From Hoeflea_A sp039025395 (lineage in GTDB: Bacteria; Pseudomonadota; Alphaproteobacteria; Rhizobiales; Rhizobiaceae): a stretch of 64,000 bases of DNA. Numbering within the stretch: position 1 is the first letter of the stretch; each line of letters opens with the position of its first letter. Below are positions 1 to 7,806 of the stretch, in pieces. The stretch spans positions 1-64,000 of the forward strand of contig JBCCOK010000005.1 in NCBI GenBank assembly GCA_039025395.1, given 5' to 3'. The notes under the pieces are model-generated. The model made no database searches. It was not told the origin of the DNA and was given only the letters and a program-made list of their open reading frames with translations. The position numbers and the translations under genes were made by a program.

Positions 1-249
1 ATGTCCCACATCGCGCTGCGCGACGCACGCGTGTGGTGGGTTTTTAGGTGCGGTCAACTTTTAAGCATACGCCACACAGGTCCTTCAAATGCGCAAAACA
101 CACGCGAACCAATTATGCATAGCGTGTCCTTGTCGAATCTGACGTTCGCACAGAGCCTGCCGCACATCCGGCGAACGTCAGATTCGGGACACGCGCCCGA
201 ATGAACCGATCTTCCGCCATCAAATGCTTTAAGCTAAACCAGAAACGCT
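1..249. other. Non-coding stretch at window start
   Basis: No convincing gene is seen here. A 67-codon open frame from position 1 has no recognisable domain and runs through a long inverted repeat (123-193, listed separately), so I do not call it. The stretch lies downstream of the AraC regulator that ends at 250 on the minus strand and may carry its transcription end. Confidence 0.5.
123..193. repeat. Long imperfect inverted repeat / hairpin
   Basis: The arms at 134-149 and 171-186 are perfect 16-base inverted repeats (CGAATCTGACGTTCGC and its complement). They are extended by a second 7-base pairing, 123-129 with 187-193, across a 4-base bulge on the left. The loop is 21 bases. No T-run flanks it, so it is not a classical intrinsic terminator. 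It could be a transcript end, an intergenic palindrome family or the end of a lost element. Confidence 0.75.
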
Positions 250-1104
250 CTAAGGCCAGTCGGCATAGCTGCGCTTTTGGACTGACGCAGCCTCGGAACC
301 GGTCGCGCGAATGGCCTTGCGCCACGTTCCGGGTGGATGTCCTGTCTGCGTCTTGAAGAAGGCGCTGAACTGCGGCGTGTTGCGAAAACCCAGATAGGCG
401 GCAATCTGATCAAGGGTCTGGGTTGAGCGCTCCAGAAGAACCTCGGCTTCCTGGGCGGTGCGGGCATGGATGAGGCGCAGCGGCGGCATTTTCAGGACGC
501 GCGTGCAGATGCCGTGCAGGCGGTCCGGTGACACTCCCAGTTCGGCAGAGTATTGGGCGACCGTCCAACGGTCGCGAAAATGCGTTTCCACCATTTGCCG
601 GAAATTCTGCAGGACCGTTGCCGACGAGGCTGATGCGGCACGAAGAGCATCCGGGCGCATGGCATTGCGCCACAGCAATACGAGCAGGACCCGAATCTGG
701 GCCTCGGTGACCGTTTCGAACCCCGGCGCGCGTTCATAGGCCTCGCGCAAAATGAGGTCAAAGGCACGCTGAACATCCCGCCTCAATGCTTCATCCTCAG
801 CAAGAGAAAGCCGAAAACTCCGGGTTGCCAGAAGGCGCAGATCGACGGCTTCGGGCTTATGTCCGATGGCGTTGATCAGGGTCGTCTCGCTCAGAATCAG
901 ATGGCCTATGGTGCTGCCCGCGCTTGCTTGTACACGCCAGCTCTCCCGATCCGAAATCCACATGATTAGAGGGCCGTTGAGATCGTCGCGGCCGTCCGGA
1001 CGATCAAGCGATAAAGCTCCGCGCTCAAGCATGACAACCTGCCATGACCGACCCGGCAATTCGACCAGGCCACCAAGATATCTGGGCGAAAGTCCCGTGC
1101 GCAC
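250..1104 (-). CDS. AraC-family transcriptional regulator
   Basis: The protein has 284 residues. Its C-terminal ~100 residues form the double helix-turn-helix of AraC/XylS proteins, including a well-preserved second helix region (IAAYLGFRNTPQFSAFFK) followed by the typical GHPPGTWRK end. The N-terminal ~150 residues would be the ligand-sensing part and are not diagnostic. The gene diverges from the aldehyde dehydrogenase/ABC importer operon at 1354, so it is probably that operon's regulator (inference from position). The called start is GTG without a clear ribosome site. The frame stays open about 31 codons further upstream, reading plausibly as protein (LNFHAQVV just before the start) but with no ATG/GTG/TTG, so the true N-terminus is uncertain. 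Confidence 0.85.
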   Translation of the reverse strand: MRTGLSPRYLGGLVELPGRSWQVVMLERGALSLDRPDGRDDLNGPLIMWISDRESWRVQASAGSTIGHLILSETTLINAIGHKPEAVDLRLLATRSFRLSLAEDEALRRDVQRAFDLILREAYERAPGFETVTEAQIRVLLVLLWRNAMRPDALRAASASSATVLQNFRQMVETHFRDRWTVAQYSAELGVSPDRLHGICTRVLKMPPLRLIHARTAQEAEVLLERSTQTLDQIAAYLGFRNTPQFSAFFKTQTGHPPGTWRKAIRATGSEAASVQKRSYADWP

Positions 1105-1340
1105 GACCTGGGCGTGAAAGTTCAGTCCGCTGCGCGAAGTCCGGGGCTGGGTTTCCTGCTGCGTATCGATGGGACGCGACCTCTGTTGACCCCTTCAGCA
1201 TGATCAGGAAAACCCAAAAATCAATATTCAATAGACGGAAAATCATATTTTTTTCGATGCCGTGCCCGGTAAGTTAGGTGTCAAGGGCCATGAAGGCCTT
1301 GAGCAGGGAAAGGCGGAGGAGCCTATTATCCCTGCCGCAA

Positions 1341-1356
1341 GGGAGGAGAAGCGGTG
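1341..1356 (+). promoter_or_regulatory. Ribosome binding site deciding a GTG start
   Basis: GGGAGGAG at 1341-1348 lies five bases before GTG at 1354. This strong Shine-Dalgarno match is the reason for choosing the GTG as the start of the aldehyde dehydrogenase. Confidence 0.7.
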
Positions 1357-2811
1357 TACGAACCCGGATCGATCCTGGATCGGTCGTCCGACCCGGCCAT
1401 GCGTGAACCAACGCCAGCCGAGATGGAGGCCGACCGCGCGGCAAGCGTCGCCGCGGGCGCATTTACGTCGTGGTCTTCCTTGCCGCCTCATACGCGGGCC
1501 GATCATCTCCACGCAGGTGCGGCCGCTCTCGACGCGGACCGTGAAGCGCTGGTCGAACTCACGGCTCTTGAGGTCGGTGCCGCGCGCTCGTGGACCGAAT
1601 TCAACGTCGATCTCTCCATTGAAATTCTGCAGCAGGCAGCAACGCTTTGCGACCACCTGGGCGATCGTCCGGCTCCTACTGATGAAACGTCGATCCTGCG
1701 CCTCCAGCCCGCAGGCGTCGTGCTGGGGATCGCCCCCTGGAACGCTCCGCTCGTGCTTGCTGTCCGTGCCATCGCCGCACCGCTGGCCTGCGGCAATACC
1801 GTGGTAATGAAAGCCTCCGAGCATTGCCCCAAAACCCACTCGAGAATTATAGAACGGATCGCGGCCGCGGGCCTGCCGGAGGGTGCGGCCAATGTTGTCA
1901 CAAACGCGCCCGAACAGTCAGAGGCCGTTGTCGAACGTCTGATCGCGCATCCGGCTATCCGCCGGGTCAACTTCACGGGCTCAACACGGGTCGGGCGGGA
2001 TGTGGCGATTACTGCCGCCAGATATCTCAAGCCTTGCCTGCTGGAGCTGTCGGGCAAACCGGCCATGATCGTGTTGGAAGATGCCGATTTCGACCGCGCC
2101 ATCGACGCCGCTGTCTTCGGCGCCTTTTTCAATCAGGGCCAGATATGCATGGCGACCGAGCGTATCATTGTTGTGGCCGAAATTGCCGATCGCTTCGTCG
2201 ATGCGCTGGTGGCCCGGACAGCTAAGCTGCGTGCCGCCGATCCCAAGGTCGAAACGGCGGATCTGGGAAGCCTCATCAATGCTGCTGCAGCAGAACGCGT
2301 GACCGCGATGATCGAAGATGCGGTGCGCAAGGGCGCTGTCCTGCGCTGCGGCGGTGAGGTCAATGGCGCGGTGATGCAGCCGGCCGTCGTTGATCGTGTT
2401 TCATCCGCCATGCGGCTCTATCACGAGGAAAGTTTCGGACCGGTCGCCAGCATTCTACGCGTTCGCGATGATATCGAGGCGCTTTCCATTGCCAATGATT
2501 CCGACTACGGGCTGACGGCTGCAGTCTTCTCAGCAGATGAGCGCCGCGCCAAGATGTTTGCCGACAAACTTGAGACCGGGATCGTTCAGATCAACGGAAC
2601 GACGGTCCACGACAATCCCGACATGCCGTTCGGCGGCATGAAGGACAGCGGCTATGGCCGCTTCGGCGGATCGCACGCTATCCAAGAGTTTACCGAATTG
2701 CGCTGGATCGCCAATCGCGGCCATGCAGCCATTCCCCAACTTCACCTCAAGGATCGCGTCAACAGAAGCGCGTCCGCCACCAAACCAACTGCAACCGGAG
2801 GAAACCCATGA
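1354..2811 (+). CDS. Aldehyde dehydrogenase, vanillin/salicylaldehyde-type
   Basis: This 485-residue NAD(P)-dependent aldehyde dehydrogenase has normal family length. Visible landmarks are the PWNAPL segment, FTGSTRVG near residue 206, the general-base glutamate in LELSGK near 231 and the catalytic cysteine in NQGQICMA near 264. The usual LELGGK motif carries Ser in place of the first Gly. The overall pattern is closest to dehydrogenases acting on aromatic aldehydes such as vanillin or salicylaldehyde (family impression, not a search). The start is GTG at 1354, supported by GGGAGGAG at 1341-1348; the next ATG is well inside the protein. It heads an operon and its stop overlaps the binding-protein ATG by four bases, suggesting oxidation of what the importer brings in. 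Confidence 0.9.
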   Translation: MYEPGSILDRSSDPAMREPTPAEMEADRAASVAAGAFTSWSSLPPHTRADHLHAGAAALDADREALVELTALEVGAARSWTEFNVDLSIEILQQAATLCDHLGDRPAPTDETSILRLQPAGVVLGIAPWNAPLVLAVRAIAAPLACGNTVVMKASEHCPKTHSRIIERIAAAGLPEGAANVVTNAPEQSEAVVERLIAHPAIRRVNFTGSTRVGRDVAITAARYLKPCLLELSGKPAMIVLEDADFDRAIDAAVFGAFFNQGQICMATERIIVVAEIADRFVDALVARTAKLRAADPKVETADLGSLINAAAAERVTAMIEDAVRKGAVLRCGGEVNGAVMQPAVVDRVSSAMRLYHEESFGPVASILRVRDDIEALSIANDSDYGLTAAVFSADERRAKMFADKLETGIVQINGTTVHDNPDMPFGGMKDSGYGRFGGSHAIQEFTELRWIANRGHAAIPQLHLKDRVNRSASATKPTATGGNP

Positions 2812-4019
2812 AGCGCAGACCATTTTTGAAACTCGCTGCCGCGCTGGCCGTGGCCAGTGCCACCGCCACCGCTGGAGCCAATGCCGCCGATACCGTTCGT
2901 ATCGGAGCGGTGGCACCCAAAACCGGACCGCTTGCGGGCGGTGCGGCCGTGACGCACTGGCCCTCGATCCAGCTTTGGGTCGCGCAGGTCAACGCCGATG
3001 GCGGCCTTATGGTCGATGGCGAGAAAATGATGATCGAGCTGATCGAATATGACGACCAGACCAATCCGGGAGAAACCATCAAGGCGGTCCAGCGGCTGGC
3101 GACGCAAGACGATGCGCACTTCATCATCGCGCCCTACGGAACCGGGCTTAACATCGCCGCCGCGCCGATCTTCGCGCGCTACGGCTATCCGCAGATCGCG
3201 GTCTCGGCCATTACCGATCAGCAGGCCGATCTGTCGTCCAAATTCCCGAACATGTTCTTCACGCTGGGCACAACCTCGGCCTTTTCCGAAGATGCCGTCC
3301 AGATCCTCACCGATATGCGTGAAGCCGGCCAGCTTGGCAACAAGATTGCTATGGTGAATGTGGCGGATGCCTTCGGGATCGAACTTGCGACGGTCGCCCG
3401 CGAAAAGTTCCTCGAAGCCGGGTTCGAACTTGTCTACGACACATCATATCCGCTGGGTACGCAGGATCTGTCGCCCGTGGTGAAAGCAGCCAAGGCTGCC
3501 GAACCGGATGCATTCGTCGCGTGGTCTTATCCGCCGGACACGTTCGCGCTGACAGAGCAAGCCATTATCGAGGACCTTGATGTTGCAGCCTTTTACACCG
3601 CCGTTGCGACACCTTTTCCCGCCTACGGCGACCGCTTCGGTGCTGCAGCCAACGGAAACCTCGGCGCCGGCGGGGTGAACCCGGATAGCGAGGCGTTTCA
3701 GGCCTATGCTGCGGCGCACAAGGAAGTGACCGGCTCGGCACCGGATAGCTGGGCATCGGCAACAACCTTCGCGTCGCTGCAGATCCTGCAGCAGGCAATC
3801 GAGGCGGTCGGGCTCGATCGGGAGGCTGTCTCGGCATATCTGAAGGACAACACCTTCGACACGGTGCTTGGACCGATGACCTTTGGCGAGCACAACTCCA
3901 ACGCAGCCTTCTGGACCGTCGGCCAGTGGCAGGACGGCGTCTTCCGTGGAGTCGCTGCGCGCGAACGCGACGGGGTTGCCGAGGTTCAGCTCAAGGATGG
4001 CTGGGCCACCAGCAACTGA
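2808..4019 (+). CDS. ABC importer periplasmic substrate-binding protein, LivK-like
   Basis: This is a 403-residue type I binding protein of the branched-chain amino acid (HAAT/LivK) class. A signal peptide of about 26 residues (MKRRPFLKL, hydrophobic Ala-rich core, cleavage probably after ANA) sends it to the periplasm. The mature protein opens with VRIGAVAPKTGPLAGG, the usual first strand and ligand loop. Many members of this class bind aromatic acids rather than amino acids. Between two aromatic-type aldehyde dehydrogenases and near pobA, an aromatic or phenylpropanoid ligand is a better guess than leucine (inference). The start codon overlaps the preceding stop (ATGA). A strong hairpin follows the gene at 4034-4064. 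Confidence 0.92.
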   Translation: MKRRPFLKLAAALAVASATATAGANAADTVRIGAVAPKTGPLAGGAAVTHWPSIQLWVAQVNADGGLMVDGEKMMIELIEYDDQTNPGETIKAVQRLATQDDAHFIIAPYGTGLNIAAAPIFARYGYPQIAVSAITDQQADLSSKFPNMFFTLGTTSAFSEDAVQILTDMREAGQLGNKIAMVNVADAFGIELATVAREKFLEAGFELVYDTSYPLGTQDLSPVVKAAKAAEPDAFVAWSYPPDTFALTEQAIIEDLDVAAFYTAVATPFPAYGDRFGAAANGNLGAGGVNPDSEAFQAYAAAHKEVTGSAPDSWASATTFASLQILQQAIEAVGLDREAVSAYLKDNTFDTVLGPMTFGEHNSNAAFWTVGQWQDGVFRGVAARERDGVAEVQLKDGWATSN

Positions 4020-4033
4020 TCGAATTCGTCTGT

Positions 4034-4064
4034 GGCGGGCCGCTCCGCAAATCTGCGGCCCGCC
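4034..4064 (+). terminator. Intercistronic hairpin after the binding-protein gene
   Basis: A perfect 10-base-pair GC-rich stem (4034-4043 with 4055-4064) encloses an 11-base loop and sits 15 bases after the stop. There is no T-run and the operon clearly continues. It therefore looks like an mRNA-stabilising or partially terminating hairpin that keeps binding-protein message above that of the permeases, a known arrangement in ABC import operons. Confidence 0.65.
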
Positions 4065-4091
4065 GCATAGAAAAACTGACGGTTAATACTT

Positions 4092-4958
4092 ATGGATATA
4101 CTGATCACCGGGCTCTTGCTGGGCGGCACCTACGCGCTGATCGCCATGGGCTTGAACCTGCAATATGGCGTCGCGCGTATCATGAACCTTGCCAATGGTG
4201 AGGTGCTGGTGGTTGGCGGTTTTGTCGCGTTCTGGCTCTACACGGCAGGCCAAACCAGCCCGCTGCTGACGATTTTCCTCGTTGCGCCGGCGGCCTTTGC
4301 GCTGAACTGGCTGATCTATCGGATCATGCTGCAGCCGCTCGTTACACGCGCCAGGACAAGGGGCCAGCTCGAAACAGATAGCATTCTGGCAACGTTCGGC
4401 CTTAGCTTTATCGGTGTGGGCCTGATGCTTGCGGTCTTTGGCGGCGACTATTTCAGCTATTCCTTTCTGGCCGTGCCGGTGGAACTTTTCGGCGATACCT
4501 ATGCCGCCAACCGCGTGGCCTCGTTCATTGCCGCCGTTGTGATCTGCGGCGCGCTTTATCTTTGGCTCAACCGGACGCGCGCGGGCCTGTCGATCCGCGC
4601 CATCGCCACTGCGCCCGGCTCGGCACGCCTTGTCGGGATCGACGTCAAACATCTTGCCGCGCTGGCTTTCGCGCTCGGTGGTGCGGTCACCGCAACCGGC
4701 GGCGCGCTGATCTCGACCTATCTGACGCTTGATGCCTCAACCGGTGTGGTTTTCACGCTCAAGGCGCTGATTATCGTTATCATGGGCGGCGTGGGCGATG
4801 TGCGCGGCACAATCATTGCAGCGCTCCTTCTCGGCATCGTCGAGACGGCGGTGGCCTCGCTCATCGATCCGGGGCTGACGCTTGCGGCTGCTTATATCCT
4901 GTTCCTCGGCATTCTGCTCTTCCGCCCCCAGGGCCTGTTCGGAAAAATGCAAACATGA
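4092..4958 (+). CDS. Branched-chain-type ABC permease, LivH family
   Basis: This 288-residue integral membrane protein has about eight hydrophobic segments. It opens with the LivH-type start (ITGLLLGGTYALIAMGLNLQYGVARIMNLANGE) and ends RPQGLFGK, both standard for the family. It forms the inner-membrane channel together with the LivM-like protein that follows. LivH proteins are usually 290-300 residues, so it is full length. ATG at 4092 is preceded by the binding-protein hairpin and a weak ribosome site. The last four bases overlap the start of the next gene (ATGA), so the two permease subunits are probably translationally coupled. Confidence 0.92.
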   Translation: MDILITGLLLGGTYALIAMGLNLQYGVARIMNLANGEVLVVGGFVAFWLYTAGQTSPLLTIFLVAPAAFALNWLIYRIMLQPLVTRARTRGQLETDSILATFGLSFIGVGLMLAVFGGDYFSYSFLAVPVELFGDTYAANRVASFIAAVVICGALYLWLNRTRAGLSIRAIATAPGSARLVGIDVKHLAALAFALGGAVTATGGALISTYLTLDASTGVVFTLKALIIVIMGGVGDVRGTIIAALLLGIVETAVASLIDPGLTLAAAYILFLGILLFRPQGLFGKMQT

Positions 4959-5896
4959 GCCTGTCTGTAACCGAAATTCGCGGCCTAATCCTGTCGGCGC
5001 TTGCGCTTGGCGTTTGTGCCCTGCTGCCCTTGAGCGGATCCGGCTACTGGCTAAGCATTGGCGTCACCATCGCGATGTTCACCGTTCTGACGACATCCTG
5101 GGCTTTGTTCTCGGGCCCGACCCATTATATCAGCCTTGCAACGGCTGCCTTCTTCGGCGTTGGAACCTACGTGACCGGCCTTGGCTTCGAGACGCTGCCA
5201 TTCTGGTCGCTTGTTGGACTGGCCGGCATTATCGGTGCGGTGCTGGCAGCCCTTGTGGGGCTGGCGACCTTGCGCCTTTCCGGCGTCTATTTCGTTATCT
5301 TTACCCTCGGCCTTGCCGAATTGGTGCGCCAGGTCATTACATGGGCCCAGAACATGAGCGGCCAGAAGGGCCTTTATGTTCTGACCGACCTGACCGAAGC
5401 CGACATCTACTGGCTGCTTCTTGGCCTGGCTGCGGCGGTTTATCTCGGCGGTTGGGTTATTGGCCGCTCCCGGTTGGGCTTTGCGCTGCGCATCATTGGC
5501 GACGATGAAACCGTGGCGGCACATTCAGGCATCAACACGGCCTTTGCAAAGGTAATCCTGTTCATGGTGCCGGGCGCCGTGGCTGCGATGACCGGCGCCA
5601 TTCTCGCGCCGCGCTACGTCTATATCGAACCTGCACTTGCGTTCGCGCCGATCCTGTCCTTTCAGGTGGTCATCATGGCGCTTCTGGGCGGCGCTTCCCG
5701 CCTTTGGGGGCCGCTTGTCGGGGTGATACCGTTTACGCTTCTGTGGGAATCGATTTCGTCGAACTTTCCCAATCAGACAACGCTGGTGCTCGGAATTGCC
5801 TTCCTGGTGATCGTCTACTTCCTGCCGCGCGGCTTCGTCGGCCTGCTTGAAGATGCCCGGGGCGGTTTGCGCAAACGCACCGAGGCCATGGCATGA
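4955..5896 (+). CDS. Branched-chain-type ABC permease, LivM family
   Basis: This 313-residue polytopic membrane protein is the second permease subunit. The conserved central run (RLSGVYFVIFTLGLAELVRQ), the cytoplasmic coupling region (GRSRLGFALRIIGDDETVAAHSGIN) and the C-terminal GGASRLWGPLVG are all LivM hallmarks. LivM proteins are normally 300-450 residues; this is the short form. It starts within the stop of LivH and its own stop overlaps the LivG-like ATPase start, so four genes are chained by ATGA overlaps. Confidence 0.92.
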   Translation: MSLSVTEIRGLILSALALGVCALLPLSGSGYWLSIGVTIAMFTVLTTSWALFSGPTHYISLATAAFFGVGTYVTGLGFETLPFWSLVGLAGIIGAVLAALVGLATLRLSGVYFVIFTLGLAELVRQVITWAQNMSGQKGLYVLTDLTEADIYWLLLGLAAAVYLGGWVIGRSRLGFALRIIGDDETVAAHSGINTAFAKVILFMVPGAVAAMTGAILAPRYVYIEPALAFAPILSFQVVIMALLGGASRLWGPLVGVIPFTLLWESISSNFPNQTTLVLGIAFLVIVYFLPRGFVGLLEDARGGLRKRTEAMA

Positions 5897-6630
5897 GGCA
5901 GATTTCACCCGTGCTGTCGGTGCGCGGCGCCACCAAGCGCTTTGGCGGGCTTGTTGCCGTCAGCGCCATGGATTTCGATGTGATCGAGCATCAGGTGATG
6001 GGATTGATTGGCCCGAACGGTTCGGGAAAGTCGACGACGCTTAACCTGATTTCAGGCGCTTTGCCGCTGACAGCGGGCACGATTTCACTGCGCGGCGCTC
6101 AGATCTCCGGGCTGCCGGCGCAAACGATCACCCGCAAGGGTGTCAGCCGCACCTTTCAGCTGGTGCGGCTTCTTCCGTCGATGTCGGTGCTCGAGAATGT
6201 CGTTGCAGGCGCGGTTTTCGGTCATCGGCGGCGCTGGGGCAATGATGCCATTGGCCATGCGGAAAACCTGCTTGAGCGTGTCGGCCTTGGCGGCAAGGGG
6301 CATTTGCGCGTTGGGCAATTGACCTATATCGACACCAAGCGCGTCGAACTGGCTCGAACGCTTGCCAGCGACCCAAAGCTCCTGTTGCTCGATGAATGGC
6401 TGGCGGGCCTGAATCCGACGGAGCTGCAGCTCGGCATAACGCTGATCCGCTCGCTGCGCGACGAAGGCCGGACGGTCATTCTTGTCGAACATGTCATGGA
6501 CGCGATCCGCTCCCTTTGCGATCGCTGCGTGGTGATGGCGTCTGGCAGCAAGATCGCCGAAGGCACACCGTCAGAGGTTCTCTCCGATGCGGAAGTGATC
6601 CGCGCCTATCTGGGAGACGACGATGTTTGA
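5893..6630 (+). CDS. ABC importer ATPase, LivG-like with unusual signature motif
   Basis: This 245-residue ATPase belongs to the branched-chain amino acid class. Walker A (GPNGSGKST) is intact at residues 40-48, and the LivG-type H-loop region (ILVEHVMDAI) is present. Two motifs deviate. Where LivG normally reads LSYGQQRRLE, this protein has LTYIDTKRVELAR. Walker B is followed by LDEW rather than LDEP (LLLLDEWLAGLNPTE). These may mark a subfamily of importers rather than damage, because the frame is intact and the neighbours look functional. It pairs with the LivF-like protein, whose ATG lies eight bases before this stop. Confidence 0.9.
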   Translation: MRQISPVLSVRGATKRFGGLVAVSAMDFDVIEHQVMGLIGPNGSGKSTTLNLISGALPLTAGTISLRGAQISGLPAQTITRKGVSRTFQLVRLLPSMSVLENVVAGAVFGHRRRWGNDAIGHAENLLERVGLGGKGHLRVGQLTYIDTKRVELARTLASDPKLLLLDEWLAGLNPTELQLGITLIRSLRDEGRTVILVEHVMDAIRSLCDRCVVMASGSKIAEGTPSEVLSDAEVIRAYLGDDDV

Positions 6631-7795
6631 GATTTCAGGCCTGACGGTCCGCTATGGTCAGCACCGGGCGCTTGAGAACGCCGCCTTGCACGTTGCGCCG
6701 GGCGAAATCGTCGTCATTCTTGGCGCCAACGGAGCCGGCAAATCCACCCTTCTCAAGGCCGCGAGCGGCATTTGCGAGGGCGACGTTGAAGGTTCCGTTG
6801 TGCTCGACGGCACCCCGTTGCTGGGCTTGGCCCCCAACAGGATCGTCGATGAAGGTCTCTCCCTTGTTCCCGAAGGCCGCGGCGTATTCGTCGATCTCAC
6901 GGTGCGGGAAAACCTGACGCTTGGCGCCTACTCAGCGCGTGCACGCAGCGAAGAAGCCGCCAATCTCGAGCGCATTCACCAGCTGTTTCCGAAACTGATG
7001 GAGCGCGGCAAACAGGTGGTCCGCACCATGTCGGGCGGCGAGCAACAGATGGTGGCGATCGGGCGTGCGATGATGTCCAATCCCAAGATTCTCACCCTTG
7101 ATGAGCCCTCTCTCGGCCTGTCTCCACTGCTGTCGAAAGAGCTGTTCCAGAACCTGACCAAGGTGCGCGACCTTGGTCTCGGGGTTCTTCTCGTGGAACA
7201 GAACGCCAAACAAAGCCTGGCGATTGCCGATCGCGGCTATCTGCTGGAAAACGCCCACATCGTCCATGAGGCGGCTGCGACAGAGCTGATGAACGATCCG
7301 GCCGTGCAGGCTGCCTATCTGGGTGCTGCCGGCGCGTCGGCCCCGCACACGCACGAACAACCGGGCGAGACGCCCGCCGATCTGGTCGAGCCTGAAGCAG
7401 CCCCAGCATTTGCGGCACGTCCAAAGTCGCTGCAAACCCGGTCGGCAGACAGTCTTCTGGGCCGTTCTGTCGCCGACCTTGTCGCTCAGGCCAGCGCCAG
7501 AAGCGCTGCGAGCACACAGGACAACCGCCAAAACACGGCTTCTGCGCAAGTGACATCCGGGATCGCTTCTGCGGATCGGTTGGCTGCGACGCTTGCGGAG
7601 ATCGAACGCGCCGCAAAGACCGCCCGGCAGCCCCGGACCCGCGAATTTCCAAAGCCGGCACCGCGGTCTGAAGATCGTCCGGAACTACCGAGCCAGCATA
7701 AATCCGAACCGCCACCGGTCGTCGAGGTCTACCGCGCGCCACGTATCGAAGTCTATCGCCGCCGCGACGGCTCAAACCAATTCAAACGCTCCTGA
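6623..7795 (+). CDS. ABC importer ATPase, LivF-like, with long C-terminal tail
   Basis: The first ~236 residues are a standard LivF ATPase: Walker A GANGAGKST at 34-42, ABC signature SGGEQ at 137-141, Walker B ILTLDE at 156-161, and the closing AYLGA. LivF usually stops there. Here the frame continues without interruption for about 150 residues that are rich in Ala, Pro, Glu, Arg and Ser and probably disordered. The tail ends in two near-identical short motifs (EVYRAP and EVYRRR). The stop lies 11 bases before the next gene. The function of the tail is unknown; it could be a docking or regulatory extension or an acquired fusion. Confidence 0.9.
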   Translation: MFEISGLTVRYGQHRALENAALHVAPGEIVVILGANGAGKSTLLKAASGICEGDVEGSVVLDGTPLLGLAPNRIVDEGLSLVPEGRGVFVDLTVRENLTLGAYSARARSEEAANLERIHQLFPKLMERGKQVVRTMSGGEQQMVAIGRAMMSNPKILTLDEPSLGLSPLLSKELFQNLTKVRDLGLGVLLVEQNAKQSLAIADRGYLLENAHIVHEAAATELMNDPAVQAAYLGAAGASAPHTHEQPGETPADLVEPEAAPAFAARPKSLQTRSADSLLGRSVADLVAQASARSAASTQDNRQNTASAQVTSGIASADRLAATLAEIERAAKTARQPRTREFPKPAPRSEDRPELPSQHKSEPPPVVEVYRAPRIEVYRRRDGSNQFKRS

Positions 7796-7806
7796 GAGGA
7801 TATGCC

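Noticed and set aside
1..204. 67-codon open frame at the window start
   Set aside because: No domain, low-complexity composition and it reads through a perfect inverted repeat; could be the tail of a gene outside the window but nothing supports it.
1186..1214. TTGACC-like promoter upstream of the first aldehyde dehydrogenase
   Set aside because: No acceptable -10 element at 16-18 bases.
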